Shown here one piece after another: positions 44,650 to 56,244 of a stretch of 64,000 bases of DNA. Source of the stretch: Sebastes aleutianus (taxonomy: Eukaryota > Chordata > Actinopteri > Perciformes > Sebastidae); the NCBI GenBank assembly GCA_916700875.1, contig CAKAKS010000062.1:969501-1033500 (forward strand). The letters run 5' to 3'. The position numbers and the translations under genes were made by a program. Numbering within the stretch: the stretch's first letter is position 1; the number at the start of each line of letters is the position of its first letter. Below the pieces are notes generated by a model. The model did no database searches and was not told the origin of the DNA. It saw only the letters and a list, made by a program, of their open reading frames with translations.

Positions 44650-45232
44650 CTCTGACCCAGTTCACACCTGGCATTACAGTAGGTGATCCGATCGCAATCG
44701 GACAGTACGTCAGTTCACACCTGGCATTAGAATGCGTTTCCACATGCTTCTACGGCTGAGCGATAATTCAATATGATAATTTATCATTTGTCAATGAAAT
44801 CGTATCGCAAAGAAATCATATATATAGAGATATCGTGATGCACAATTACGTCGTCTAAATTGATGATAACAACACATACTAACTAAAAACAGCCTGGGTC
44901 TATTTCTTGTTGTGTTCCAGGCAAACCCAATCGCCCAAGACTCATAATATATCCCTATGGACTTTATGACATTTTTCAGATGTCGTGGACAAAGATAGTT
45001 TGCGCAAATTGAGAACCAACTGAAGATGAGAAAACGGAGGAACAAAAGGTTACGTCCTTGTCAGGGACACATCAGTACACATTAGCGTTTACACTACAAA
45101 ATATATGTGGTTAAATGCATCCCAGACCACCTTGCCAAGTGGTTTGAGTGATCGGATCTCAATGCATCTTGGTAGTCGTTTCCCCTTGTATTTAGCACCG
45201 TCGACTTGTGATCTGATCGTCCGAGACACATT
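44650..45232. repeat. Old DNA element with TTCACACCTGGCATTA ends, left part
   Basis: TTCACACCTGGCATTA occurs twice (44660, 44713). Sequence at 45145-45225 (GATCGGATCTCAATGCATCT) continues across the TTAA element to 45750-45785 (GTGTAAACAGGGTGTCCGAT). Confidence 0.5.
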
Positions 45233-45236
45233 TTAA

Positions 45237-45745
45237 AGTTCCCATATGGTAAAAAGTGAGATTTTCATGTCTTTTATATTATAAAGCAGGTTTAAGTGCT
45301 ATAAAAATACTGTTTAACCATAAAAACGCTCAATATACGGAGAAACACACACAGTCCATATTCAGAAATTGTGCGTTTGAAACAAGCCGTTAGGATTTCT
45401 GTCCATTTGTGATGTCACAAATATACAATATTTAGACCATTACACGGTTTTAAACGTAAACAATCTAAATGTGTCCTAGTTTATTTCCTGTTGCAGTCGA
45501 TGTAAATAACATCAGCTGACAGGAAGTAAACATGGACCCAAACTGTTGCCTAGCAACGCAATTCCGTTGCAATTCAGTTGAAATGCACTAAAACGGAGCG
45601 TTTCAGACAGAGGGTAAATACAGGTATATTCAGGCAGAAAGCATGAGGAAAATAAAGGGTTTTTGAATATTACAGCATGTAAACATGTTCTATTAGAAAC
45701 ACAAAATACAAGTATGAACCTGAAAATGAGTACGATATGGGACCT
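45237..45745. mobile_element. TTAA-target MITE, family Q
   Basis: TTAA at 45233-45236 and 45746-45749. Ends AGTTCCCATATGGTAAAAAG and inverted AGGTCCCATATCGTACTCAT. 509 bp, no coding sequence. A fragment of the same family (AACATGTTCTAGTAGAAACC) lies near 56480. Confidence 0.88.
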
Positions 45746-45789
45746 TTAAAACCGAGTGTAAACAGGGTGTCCGATTGGGCTCCTTACGA

Positions 45790-46860
45790 CAAGGAACGTT
45801 GGGGCAGATACATAACAGCGGACCCTGACACACACAAAAAAACTTTATTCCATCCAGTCCAGTTCAGGCCTATATTGATCAGATACAATCGACTGGACAT
45901 TTCCCCGTGTGGGTCGGGCCATGCTGGTGTGATATCAGCTGGACCGGTCCCAGTCGCCTCGGGGCTCATTGAAGTGCCCAACAGCTCGGCTGGTTGTAAA
46001 AGCTCAACTACCGTCTGTCAGCGTCTGCCTTTTATTTCCCTCAGCAGCGTCTCCTCCTCAGTTTAACAGCAAGGAGCCTCTTCCTTCTTTCTTAGCCTCC
46101 ACTCTCAGCTGGTCAGAGCAGCGCTGCCTGTTCCTTTCTATTTTTAGTCTCTATTTACAATGCGGTAGCTATAGTGGCACTCTCACTCTGTTTCCCTTCA
46201 TCTGTCTCTTTGCCTCGCATCTCTCCCTCTCCGTTTTATCCTCTTCTTCCTGTCTTTACCTCATTCACTTTTTAAACATCCCTTTTTACCTTTGGTTTCT
46301 CCTTCAAGCTGCAGTCTCCGTCATCATCATAGATCATCAAGTCAGACAGAGCGATTCAACACATTAAGCATTGGTAGCAGCTCGCCACAAAGCGCCACCT
46401 GCTCCACTGACACGCACACATATAGTATATTACTGTGTGAGGCTGGGAAGACAGCGGAGGAGACAAGGGGGTAGAGGTTAATCTCTGAATGCTTTTGACC
46501 CAAATTACCAGGTAACCTACATACATCCCTTCTAAAACAACCACAGTCCCCAACACACCAAAACATGTCAGCATACACACACACAAATACACACCGAATG
46601 AACAACAAATTTCCAAAGCCCGACGAGTTATTAATTACCTGTGACAAAACGTGCTAGATTCGGCCTAAATTGCCTTCAAGCAGAGAAGAAGAAAAAGTTT
46701 GATTAGAAGATCTCAAAAAATAGTTTTTAATAAAGCAAATGTAATTAACTGGTTCTTCATCTGCCATAATACCTGAGCATAATCTTAAGGCAACCCGACC
46801 TCCCTTAATGACAAAGTGTCCCAGTTTTGACTTACAGCTCCACATCAGCTGCAGTAACCA
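45790..46860. other. No gene recognised
   Basis: Pyrimidine-rich at 46080-46300 with no splice-supported frame; nothing else stands out. Confidence 0.4.
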
Positions 46861-46932
46861 CTGCATACACACCCAAACTTCAACCAAACACCACACACTG
46901 CTGATCTGATCCAACATTTATTACACTGATAC
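46861..46932 (+). repeat. 72-bp direct repeat, left copy, abutting a hAT-like element
   Basis: Starts CTGCATACACACCCAAACTT and ends TTATTACACTGATAC. Identical to 47700-47771 except one C/T difference. Confidence 0.97.
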
Positions 46933-47699
46933 TAGAGATGTCCATAATTAACCGTTTAACCGTTAACCGACATGAAGCATTTTAACAGATTAACGCTATC
47001 GGTTAAAACGGTTAAAAGAAATGTTAATAATTAATTCAAAAGCAGTGCGGCTCGTCTCTTTAAGGAGAAAAGCTTGTCCACCTTAACAGCCCACCTTAAG
47101 AGGCGGAGCCAGAGTTGCAGGATACAGGAAGTCGGCTCCGGTCTCTGGTTCGCTTGGTCGGAGCGGAGGAGTTGTAGTTTCCTAGCATTTATTCACCGAC
47201 AAATAAACTGTACACACACTGCTATACCTACGTTCACAGCTAGAACGCCACCAACAACCTCACACTCACCGCCAACACACACACACGGTCTGTTGGAAAC
47301 TCGCTAAAGTTACTCAGACTACGTGTGCGGCGGCGAGCACGAAGCCTCCGACAATGCTAGAGCTGCTAACGTAGCACAAATACACACACTGTTGGACACT
47401 CGCTAAAGTTATGCCGAGCAGACACACAGCTGACAACCTGCTAAACTAAACTAAATGTGCGGTGGAGACTTTTACTGGGAAAGTGGCTGCATGTCCGCGA
47501 CACTACATGCAGCATCCTAGCTGCTAAGTTAACGCTCCCGGACGGTGAACTGGGGACTCCCGTCAACCAATATCTGTTGTGCTCCTGCAGCTGGTGCACC
47601 GCTGCATGCGAGGCACAAATCTTGTCGGTTAACGGTGAATAATCGGTTAACGAGGGTCGGTTATCAGTTAAGAAAATTTTTCAAAATGAAGCATCCCTA
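46933..47699 (-). mobile_element. hAT-like family H (copy 3)
   Basis: Begins TAGAGATGTCCATAATTAAC and ends AAAATGAAGCATCCCTA, so inverted relative to copies 1 and 2. It lies exactly between the two 72-bp direct repeats. Confidence 0.9.
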
Positions 47700-47771
47700 C
47701 TGCATACACACCCAAACTTCAACCAAACACCACACACTGTTGATCTGATCCAACATTTATTACACTGATAC
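47700..47771 (+). repeat. 72-bp direct repeat, right copy
   Basis: See 46861-46932; begins at the base after the element's CATCCCTA end. Confidence 0.97.
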
Positions 47772-47829
47772 TGAAGTACTTGAAAGTTGAGCCTAAATCA
47801 GGTTTACATTAAATTATTGTCATATTTAA

Positions 47830-48590
47830 GGGCGGGTCCATCTGCGTTCTTTTCCATTTTTTTTCAAATGGAAATGTCCACTCAGCCGTTAGCTAAAAGC
47901 AGTGACGTAGGTTACCACAGTAAGCTAATCAATAAGGTTATGAATAATGTGAACGCTAGCACTATCTGAGTCAACGTTAGCTGTGCTAAGTTTGGAAACA
48001 ACTGAAAGGGTTAGTTTGGATTTTTTTTAAGTGGGGTTGTATGTATACTCCCCCGTTCTGCGAGGTAAATCTACTGTTTTTGTGAATGTAGTCTGGTGGC
48101 TTTGAAGACAGCGATAAAATGGCTTCAGTTCCCGGTTGGAAAGGGCTGTCTGATGGCGAGGTAAAGCGGCTGTGGATGGGAGCAACTGAACAATTTATTT
48201 TAGCCATCTAAAAAAAAAATATATATATCAGTTAGAGTGTACGCTATATTTAGAATATTTTCACAGTTTTACCTCGCCATCAGATAGCCCTTTCTGGCTG
48301 GGAACGGAAGCTATTTTATCGCTGTCTTCAAAGCCACCAGACTCCATTAACAAAAACAGTAGTTTTACCTCGCAGAACACGGGAGTTGCTGGTCTACCAC
48401 TGCTTCCATCGGAGAGTTTGTGTTGTTGTGTGACTTTCGGATCCGAAGTTATGTAGCATCCACACAGCAGTACATTGCTTAGCTTCCGTGCCGGTACTCC
48501 TGCCTGTTTTTCCAAACTGGGAGCATGCCGGCACGGTTACTGTATGTAACGTTAATACACTGACCATAAGGATGTATAAGGATGTCATGA
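47830..48590. mobile_element. Foldback element, family F (copy 2)
   Basis: Collinear with 30850-31570, including GCTAAAAGCAGTGACGTAGG and TGGTGGCTTTGAAGACAGCG, with its own inverted arms at 48055-48180 and 48270-48390. Confidence 0.75.
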
Positions 48591-48594
48591 ACCA

Positions 48595-49338
48595 TTGCGG
48601 GTCGGTGTCCCATGCGCGCTCGCGTGTGGCTATGCTGTTCAGACAAGACTCCAACACAAACTACACGGAAGCACCAAAACCTCAAAGTTCTATCTAGTGA
48701 AGCCCGTCTGTTAAACAGTGTTGGCCGCGACCGGAGGATGGGGGGTGACGCAGCTTTGGTCTCCAGGACCGAAGTCTCTGCTGTACTCTGCTCCTCTGCC
48801 TGCCTTCTCTCACACACCGCGCTCGTTCTCGCTATTCCTCTCCACTCTCACGTGCATGCACGCACACTACACACTGCAGAAGAGTTAGTTTAGCTCTGGG
48901 AATATCTAGTGAATGTACAGTGGGCGTTTGTGCAGAAATAATTGCTGCAGCTCCTCCAGACTAACAGAGGTTTTCCGTGTCTTGTGAAGTGACGGGGCTC
49001 CGCAGAGAGAAACGTTATCGTCTCCGACCAAAACTCCGGTGTCTCCCCTGTTCCCTCCGGCTGCGGTCGGGAGGCGGAGGCAGGAAAAGCCAACACTAGG
49101 ATCAGCAGTGATTCATGGAGAGACCTTCGTCTGGTCAGCTAACATTACTGCCAAGCAGCTGAAATATAGAGTGATATTGTGCTTTTAGCTGACGTGTGTC
49201 GCCTCACTGTTTTGACCGATGGTCGTTCGTTTCTATGTAGAGCGAGCACAAGCGCGAGCCCGACGCTGACTTTCGTTGACTTAACCGCCACAGGTGTCGC
49301 TGTTAACAAGCAATTTCTGATTCTTACAAACAGTCCCT
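48595..49338 (-). mobile_element. TTAA MITE family P (copy 4, one end missing)
   Basis: On the - strand begins AGGGACTGTTTGTAAGAATC; TTAA at 49339-49342. The other terminus is absent; the copy fades into family F sequence near 48590. Confidence 0.8.
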
Positions 49339-49639
49339 TTAAGCAAATACTGCAAAAATGAGACCACTGCCATGAAGACTGCATTGCACTGTGTTTCTTA
49401 AGTCAGATTTCATGCAAAGCACAGAGCACTGTAGTTCCAGTGCAAACACAGACAAAGCCTGGTTCAGATGGTACACACATTATGTATAAATTGACTAGAA
49501 GTTTATTTCTACAATGACTCAGCAGCTCTGTTGAGGAAAATACATCACACAGTACACCGTGATCCAGTGCAGCAGATGAAGAACATTCAATCTTTCTATG
49601 CCATTATATTAACAGCCTGACTCTAGGGATGGCAATGTC

Positions 49640-49860
49640 GACAGTCAGTTTATCATTTAGACAGTCCACCAACTTTGGTCCAGACTGAGACACCTCAACA
49701 ACTATTAGATGGATCGCATGGTCCCCTGAAAATGCATCCTACTGACTTTGGTCAGGCATCCTACTTTTTTTTCCATCTAGCGCCAGCATCAAGTCAAAAT
49801 TTTAATGTGTCCAAAACTTTGGTTTATGACCAAATACCTAACCTGACCTTCCAGATGGTT
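49640..49860. repeat. Old interspersed repeat (GGTCCAGACTGA type)
   Basis: CCAACTTTGGTCCAGACTGA then CAACAACTATTAGATGGATC, a dispersed fish repeat; inverted relative to 21840-21990. Confidence 0.55.
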
Positions 49861-49949
49861 TGTTACAGAGAACCATCTGAGAAGCCGTCATTCGAAACTG
49901 TTTTGGAAAAGGGCAGGGACTTTCAAAAAGTACTTGGCAAGTGATTGGA

Positions 49950-50938
49950 CAAACCATCCGTCAATCAAACTTGTGCCGAAGCCAGTTGGGAGAAGAGTGA
50001 AAGCATCGCCTTCAGTGCCGTTCTTTGCTCTTCTTTCTATTTTTAGAAATACTCTCCAGTTCAGATAGAACTGACGCTACTGCAGAATAACCTTTTCAGG
50101 AGCCGCCATTGTTGTTTAAAACAAACAGTCGCTCCGTGTCGTCTCACACTATGGTCTGACACCAAGCCCCCAGGAAGTGCGCCGGTCGTCGATTTCGACT
50201 TTCGTAGAGGACAAACGGCGTTACTGCAACTTCTGTCGTCACGTGATGCATTGGGCACAAAAATACTTTTTCCCATAGACTTACATTGGGAAAGAGACGT
50301 CTGTAACTCAGCGGATAATTTCTTTTGAGGTGAATCAACTTTCCAGTACGAACACTCTAATAGCCCTTATTTAAAAAAAAAAAAAAATCAGTTTTTAAAG
50401 TTGTAAAACGCACTAATAGCTGAATCCAGAGTTATTTCCCTTCCTCCGTTCATGTGAGTGAGACCCAGACCGAGGCTGGAGTGCAAGCCGTGACGACGGC
50501 GTGACGTTATGACCCCGTGACCGAGTCATGTGACCGAGCGGACGCTATTCAGCCAATCATCTCGGACGCTACTCCGCCAAGATCCGGGTACTTTTCCAGA
50601 AGGAAGTCGAGCCATTTAGGCTTCATGCGCCAATGAGCAACTCTCACAGGAATGACCCAGGCCCCGCCTCCAACGCTGCATCCAGTTCTCTTAATACATC
50701 CATGTCTAACGCACCTAAGCCACGCCCGTAGCTGCCGGTAGCTCCTCACAGGATGCTGATTTGTCCGTGCTCTGGCTTGCCGGACACAAACACGTTAACG
50801 TTAATTAAAGCCTGATTTCATGATATGTCAACCTGTGATTCTCACGTGATCTCGCGACATTGTGAGGATCCAGCTGCCGTGCACGGTAACAAAAACCTGC
50901 CAACTTTATAACATTCCCGACAGCCTCAGGTGTACTAG
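49950..50938. other. No gene recognised
   Basis: Contains TTTTTCCCATAGACTTACAT (about 50265), a motif common in fish repeats, and a 14-A run near 50375. No exon supported. Confidence 0.4.
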
Positions 50939-50954
50939 CTGTTAAGTGCTGATT

Positions 50955-51010
50955 TTTTTTTTGTTTTTAGCAAATGCTAGCATGCTAACATTTGCTAAAA
51001 ACAAAAAAAA
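50955..51010. repeat. Perfect 22-bp hairpin with 12-bp loop
   Basis: Arm TTTTTTTTGTTTTTAGCAAA-TG (50955-50976) is exactly complementary to 50989-51010; the loop is CTAGCATGCTAA. Confidence 0.95.
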
Positions 51011-51165
51011 TGATACCTGCTAAACATTAGCATTTTAGCATCGTCATTGTGAACATGTTAGCATGTAGCTCAAAGCACCACACTGTGAAGTACAGCCTCA
51101 CAGAGCCGCTAGCGTGACTCTAGTCTCGGGGCTTATGGCCTTTACACACCGGAGGCGTGACGAAT

Positions 51166-51755
51166 AGAGTGCTACAGGAATGAGTCCTAAAACCCAAAAT
51201 TGACATTTTAGCACTTCCAGTTCCCTCGTCTGGAAGTCAATTTTTTGAATGGGTTTTTAGTTAGATGCCTGAACTGAGGTCTGTGGTTAACACAAGCTGA
51301 AGAGATTTTAAAATGTTGTTCTATGATATAAAATATGTCAGTAAATATCCCACTCATGAATTTTGAAGCCTTTATGTGTCTTAAAAAAGGCGGTTGCTAA
51401 CAAGTGGCTAAATGAGACTAAACATCATCACGCCGACTCGTCCGCCTTTACAGCCTTGTTGTGTATACTGGCTCTCATGCGACCGTGGTGTAGTTCGTCT
51501 ATAGCTTAACGTTAGCTTGTTACTTCTGGTGATTGCATTTACACTTCAAAAATCATAAAAGTGGTGTTCATTCGTGAAGATTATCTTGCTGAACAAAACG
51601 TATAAGTATCATAACTCTTGTTTGCCACAGAGTTTATTTTCTGCAATAATCCCAAACCCAATGGAAAAATCCCATTGGTTTTTTTGTCGAGGGGATCCAG
51701 GGCGATGCTAACTTCCTGGTTGGCCTACAAAAATACGTCATCCCTGGAGCACTCG
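51166..51755 (+). mobile_element. MITE with AGAGTGCTACAGG ends (copy 1)
   Basis: Ends AGAGTGCTACAGGAATGAG and TCATCCCTGGAGCACTC. Homologous along its length to 58845-59398 (shared: CATAAAAGTGGTGTTCATT, AGATTATCTTGCTGAACAAA). Confidence 0.85.
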
Positions 51756-52831
51756 AAAATGTGAAATACTCGCCTGCAAATGCTATATGTCGAGGGCTTT
51801 TATTGTGAAAGGAAAGAAGGTAAGGAGTGGATCTGGTCTGTGCTGCCTTTGTTATGGTTGAACGGCGTAATAAAGTTTGCCGTCCTGGTACGGGTTACAG
51901 AGCCTCCGTGTTGTTATTTCATAAATATAGGTGCAACTCAACCCGTTCCGGACAACATTATTGGTTGATGCCTTTATTCGCAGTGCGAAAGCTCAGAAAA
52001 CCTACCCCATTCACATTTTTTTTTTCATTTTCGCGGCGTAATATTTGCGTTTTTTGTGAAAGTACTCATGACAAAAGCAACAGTTCGGAAGAATATATTG
52101 ACGTGTAAATTAATCACAAAAAACAAAAAACGACCCCGATGTGTTAAGGGTTCAAGTGGCACTGCACATGCAGACACCCAGTAGCTCTGCTACAATGCCC
52201 ATTATTATTAAAACCACTTGTAGTGTATTTCCACTGTGTATGTCTGTAAAATATTCACATGTCCAGCAGGCTACAGCCAATATACACATCCTCACCACAT
52301 CCTGTGTGAACAAGAAGCAGAGCTTTTAGAGTTTCTGCTGATGGCAGATGGTGGAATAGCTACTAGTGGAAAAAAAACACTTACGACATGTTTATCCTCT
52401 TCAGTCTTTGAGGAAGCCGATGTCGTCTATGTGACAGTGAGCAGACAACGGTTCACGAGACTGGTTCATAGTAGTTAACTAGGGATCACAATAAATTTGT
52501 CAACGATATATATCGTGTTTTAATAAATTACATGAGCACCTTTACTGCTGGTTTAGGTGGAATGTATTTTTGGAGGGGGTTTATCAGTAAATAACTCCTG
52601 GCTGGGCAACAAAGGAAGAGAGATTGACAATGTGTGGAGCAATGGATTAACTGTTTGAAGTTTGTGAAACTGGACAGGGAGCACTTAGTGAGGAGGCATT
52701 TGTGGAAGACAGCAGGAGACAGACAGAAAACAGATATCAGAGAGCAATGAAAGGAAGACAGTGAGAATGCAGCACAGCATAGGGGGGAACCTGCCTCCAC
52801 TAATATTTTTGATTTAAACCTCACAGTGTAA
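51756..52831. other. No gene recognised
   Basis: No array, terminal repeats or splice-supported frame. Confidence 0.4.
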
Positions 52832-53553
52832 CGGCCCGGACACACCAGGAACGCCAGGAGCGCGTGGCGGCTGCGTTACCTGTTGTTTTTTATTTCGGCG
52901 TCCGTGTTAACAGGTTAGAGCAGCCACACTGCCCGCGTAAGACACGTGTCTCAGCTGCGTCTCTTCTAGAAAATAGATGTCTCTAGATATAAAAATAGAT
53001 GTATTTTTGCCGCGTGCCGCGCGCGTCTCACAGCAGCAACAGACAATGAAGGTGATCTATTGACTGTATATTAACATCATACCAGCAAGATTACTATAAT
53101 TTCGATGTCTATCTGTAGAATATGTTACGGAGATGACAAAAAGTAAAGACTTATTTTTAAATCAACACTTCAAGCGTTTTTTTCTGTAGACAGAATTCCT
53201 TCATTTGTTAACACGAGGCTTTTATTCTGAAATATGTGTCGGACAGTGTTCTAGAACATGCAGTGACTTGGAGAGCTCCATGAATGAATATAGTACGGAG
53301 ATTTAATTGTGGATTATTACTATTATTTATAAATTACCACATGTTTCTTAACCTTTCTCTGTCTAAAATAAATATAAATGATATTTATAATGAAATGAAA
53401 TGGCCATTAAAAGGCAAACTCTATGTAGGAAGAAAGGGCTGACAGAAGCAGATACGCAGCTGAAATGCAGCTGAAATGCAGCTGGTGTGAACACCCGATG
53501 CGTGAATCACGCGGCCGCCACGCGCTTGTGACGTTCCTAGTGTATCCGGGCTG
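52832..53553. mobile_element. PIF/Harbinger-like MITE (copy 3)
   Basis: Ends CGGCCCGGACACACCAGGAA and inverted CAGCCCGGATACACTAGGAA. Flanks TAA (52829-52831) and AAA (53554-53556), a TWA target with one change. Inverted relative to copy 2. Confidence 0.88.
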
Positions 53554-53884
53554 AAAGGCTTATAGTTTGCTCAGGTGTTTATTAGCTGTAGCTGAGATGC
53601 AGAAGATAAACACAGATGTGCATGAGTGGGTATTGAGCAAATAAGAGGCAGAGTAATTTGAGAAGGAGAGGGAGACAGGACAATGGAATAGGTAAATGAT
53701 AGAGAGAGAAGAGAATGGGGAGAATATAATGGATACAGGCAGGTATACAGATGAGTGAGAGGAGAAAAAGGTGGACAACATTGTTCAAAAACGCCGCTTA
53801 GTTATGTATGTGTATTTTGTGAGAAATATCCAGGTGTATACTACATTAGCAAGAATTGTTGAGTATGAGACTGTAGCCTATATA

Positions 53885-54066
53885 TAAGAAGTAGACGTAG
53901 TCAACGTTACGTCACCCATTAGTTTGTGGACGTTTTTTTGTTTGTTTTGAAGCATCAATTTTGGCATTTTGGCTGTCTTCATCTTCTTTTTTTGCAACCA
54001 GAAGTGACACGAGAGGGTGGAGCTAAGTACAACCGAACGCTGAATAAGATATTTTTAGGCGACCAA
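53885..54066 (-). repeat. Interspersed repeat, inverted copy of 62210-62385
   Basis: CACGAGAGGGTGGAGCTAAG and ACAACCGAACGCTGAATAAG correspond to the reverse complement of 62225-62290. Confidence 0.75.
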
Positions 54067-54081
54067 AAATGTTACAATTAA

Positions 54082-54562
54082 TGCTCAAGTAGGCGAGATT
54101 GGAGCAAATATGATTAAAAAAAGTTATTTTTATAAAACGGTTGATATATCATGACAGTAGTACATGAGGTAACAGGTAACCTGAAATCATGTTCCTCTGT
54201 GTGCTCCGGTGTCCTCCGGTGCTCCTAACGGCATCTGCAAGATTTAACAGCCCGAAGGAAAACAAGCAGTCAGAGCTGATCTGAGGTCTGCTGTCCATCT
54301 GCTGTCTATGAGAGCCGGCTGTCAGTCACTCCTTAACTCCGACCAAACGGTCAAACTAGGCAGCGCTGATCAAATATGAATCAATATCATGTTACTGTAA
54401 TGCCTATTTCTCTCCTCAGATGTTCTCAGAATCATCTTGTAGTGCACGGTTTAGCTGTAAAATGAGAAAGTTTGTGACGCCGCCACCATTGTGAAATCTG
54501 GTGAAGGAACGCCAAGTTCTGGTCACATGACCGGAGCACAGCCAATAGGAACGCGCTGACAG
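54082..54562 (+). mobile_element. TTAA-target foldback element, left part (copy C)
   Basis: TTAA at 54078-54081, then TGCTCAAGTAGGCGAGATTG. Collinear with the left 480 bp of 39524-40484, then truncated. Confidence 0.85.
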
Positions 54563-54597
54563 AGAGAGGATGCTGCATCAGAGCCAAAGAAAAACAA

Positions 54598-54657
54598 ATA
54601 ACGATACCGATAATCGGCAAAATGCTGAATATGCCGATAATCGGTCGATCCCTAGCA
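54598..54657. repeat. Remnant of a hAT-type end (ATCGGTCGATCCCTA)
   Basis: ACGATACCGATAATCGGC and CCGATAATCGGTCGATCCCT resemble a hAT terminal region, related in style to the element at 55691 but not the same. Confidence 0.4.
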
Positions 54658-55690
54658 TGCATATGTGCTAAAAGACTGAGGCTAAAGCAGCACTAGTATA
54701 ATATGAAATTAACATTCCGACAGTTTGTTTTCTGAGCCTTTTCTGTCAGTTATGCAGTGATTTTTTTAGCTGTACACAGTGTGCCATCACACACCACCTT
54801 TACATCCTAAGTCCAGTTTACCCCAAAGCTTGGTGCATCCCTCTGTCTGAGAGATAGAGGCTGAGGCAGAGAAAGAGTGGGAAAAAAAATGGCGAGAATG
54901 AGACAAATTAGTAGAGGAAAAATGTAAACGACAAACTGAAAAGAAGCGAGAAAATGAGACAGGAAAGGAGGTAGCTAGAGGCTGGGAAACAGATGGATAG
55001 AGCAGACTAATAGAATTGAAAGTTGGAAAGAGGGAGAGAGGGGAAAACAGGGATGAAGGAGATGGTGAGTGATAGAGTAAGAAAGAGGAAAGCATTCAAT
55101 CCCCCTGCCATCTCTGGAGGATGCTGCTGAAACCTGATCTCAGCCAGGAACCGGCCATCACTCGGCCTCTCTCTGTCTGTCTAATATTGGTGAGACACAC
55201 ACACTTTGTCATGGAATATTGCACCTGGTGTTTTCCTCAAACTCGCAAAAGGACACACATATACACACACCTCACTAACTCATTATAAATGTCTCTACGT
55301 CTCTCTCACTGCCTGTCTTGCTTTCGCCTTTTTTGGAGCCACATCCTTTTCTCGGCTCTCCTCTTGAATCACTTTTTATGAAGTAGTAATTATTGCCATA
55401 TGGGACCAAGAAGTTCAAATAAAAAACAGCTATGTTGTTTAAATCAGCCAGCCATTTACATGTACAGCATGCCAAAGATCGTGATCACAAGAGATGCATC
55501 GCTACAGTTGTGGCCGCTTCAAAAACGCCTTGGCAAAGCATGTGGGGCTAACAGCGTGGTACGCCCGTGGAGTGGGGCTGCGTGCGCAACTGGGCAATTA
55601 AATGTGATTACGGGGGGAAAAAATTTATTCAAGCAGACCATGACTCTTGCCGTTGCTGTGCTGTTGAATTATATAGTTCATTGTAATTAA
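54658..55690. other. Purine-rich low-complexity DNA, no gene
   Basis: 54840-55095 is GA-rich on this strand, which makes stop-free frames on the other. Rest unremarkable. Confidence 0.4.
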
Positions 55691-56244
55691 TAGGGATGCA
55701 CCGATACCTTTTTTCAGATCGAGTACAAGTACTTACAATTGAGTACTCGCCGATGCAGAGTACCGATACGAGTACTTCTCTGTGCCAAGAGGTGTGTGCG
55801 ACACACGGCAGGCTGGGGAATCCCGCATACGAGGCAGTGCACCGCGACCGCCTCGTAGGTCGGCTTGGAAAGGCTCGGAACGAAGGTGGCTCGCGGTCGC
55901 AGCTTTACAGCGCTCCCCGCCCGGACCTCGCCGCACCGTGGTGAAAGGGCTCTCTGCGCCCTCTCTCCCCGCTGGGGGCGGCCCCCTGCTCCCGGTGCGA
56001 CTGTCGACCGGGGTGGACTGTCCTCAGTGCATCCCGACCGCGTTGTGCAAGCAAAACCCCGTGGCGCAATGAAAGTGAGGGCCGGTGCGCGACGGCTGAG
56101 GTGGGATCCCGGCCCATTGGGGTCGGGCGCACCACCGTAAAGTGGTATCGGTGCCGTTGTATCGGAGCCGTTTTGAGAGTACGAGTACGAGTACATGACC
56201 ACAGTATCGGACCCGATACTGGTATCGGTATCAGTGCATCCCTA
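55691..56244 (+). mobile_element. hAT-like element carrying a 28S rRNA segment (complete)
   Basis: Begins TAGGGATGCACCGATACC and ends GTATCAGTGCATCCCTA. GTAATTAA is duplicated exactly at 55683-55690 and 56245-56252, the 8-bp target of hAT elements. Only the outer about 110 bp on each side look like transposon (repeats of ACCGATAC/GAGTAC); the interior is ribosomal. No transposase is encoded. Confidence 0.9.
55815..56137 (+). pseudogene. 28S rRNA fragment (D2 region to after D2) inside a hAT-like element
   Basis: Recalled vertebrate 28S sequence matches in order: the GTGCACCGCGACCG block, GAAGGTGGCTCG, GGGGTGGACTGTCCTCAGTG, CCCGTGGCGCAATGAA, GAGGTGGGATCCC and GCGCACCACCG (56127-56137), all on the + strand. 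Stable 28S positions are collinear, with internal deletions: the conserved ACGGACCAAGGAGTCTAAC segment is missing here although present in the 60409 copy. It is not a functional rRNA gene. Long G/C-rich frames in it are not proteins. The exact start of the match is uncertain by some tens of bases. Confidence 0.85.

Noticed and set aside
55714..56202. Arginine/proline-rich frames on both strands
   Set aside because: They overlap the 28S-derived segment; GC-rich rRNA sequence gives long spurious frames.
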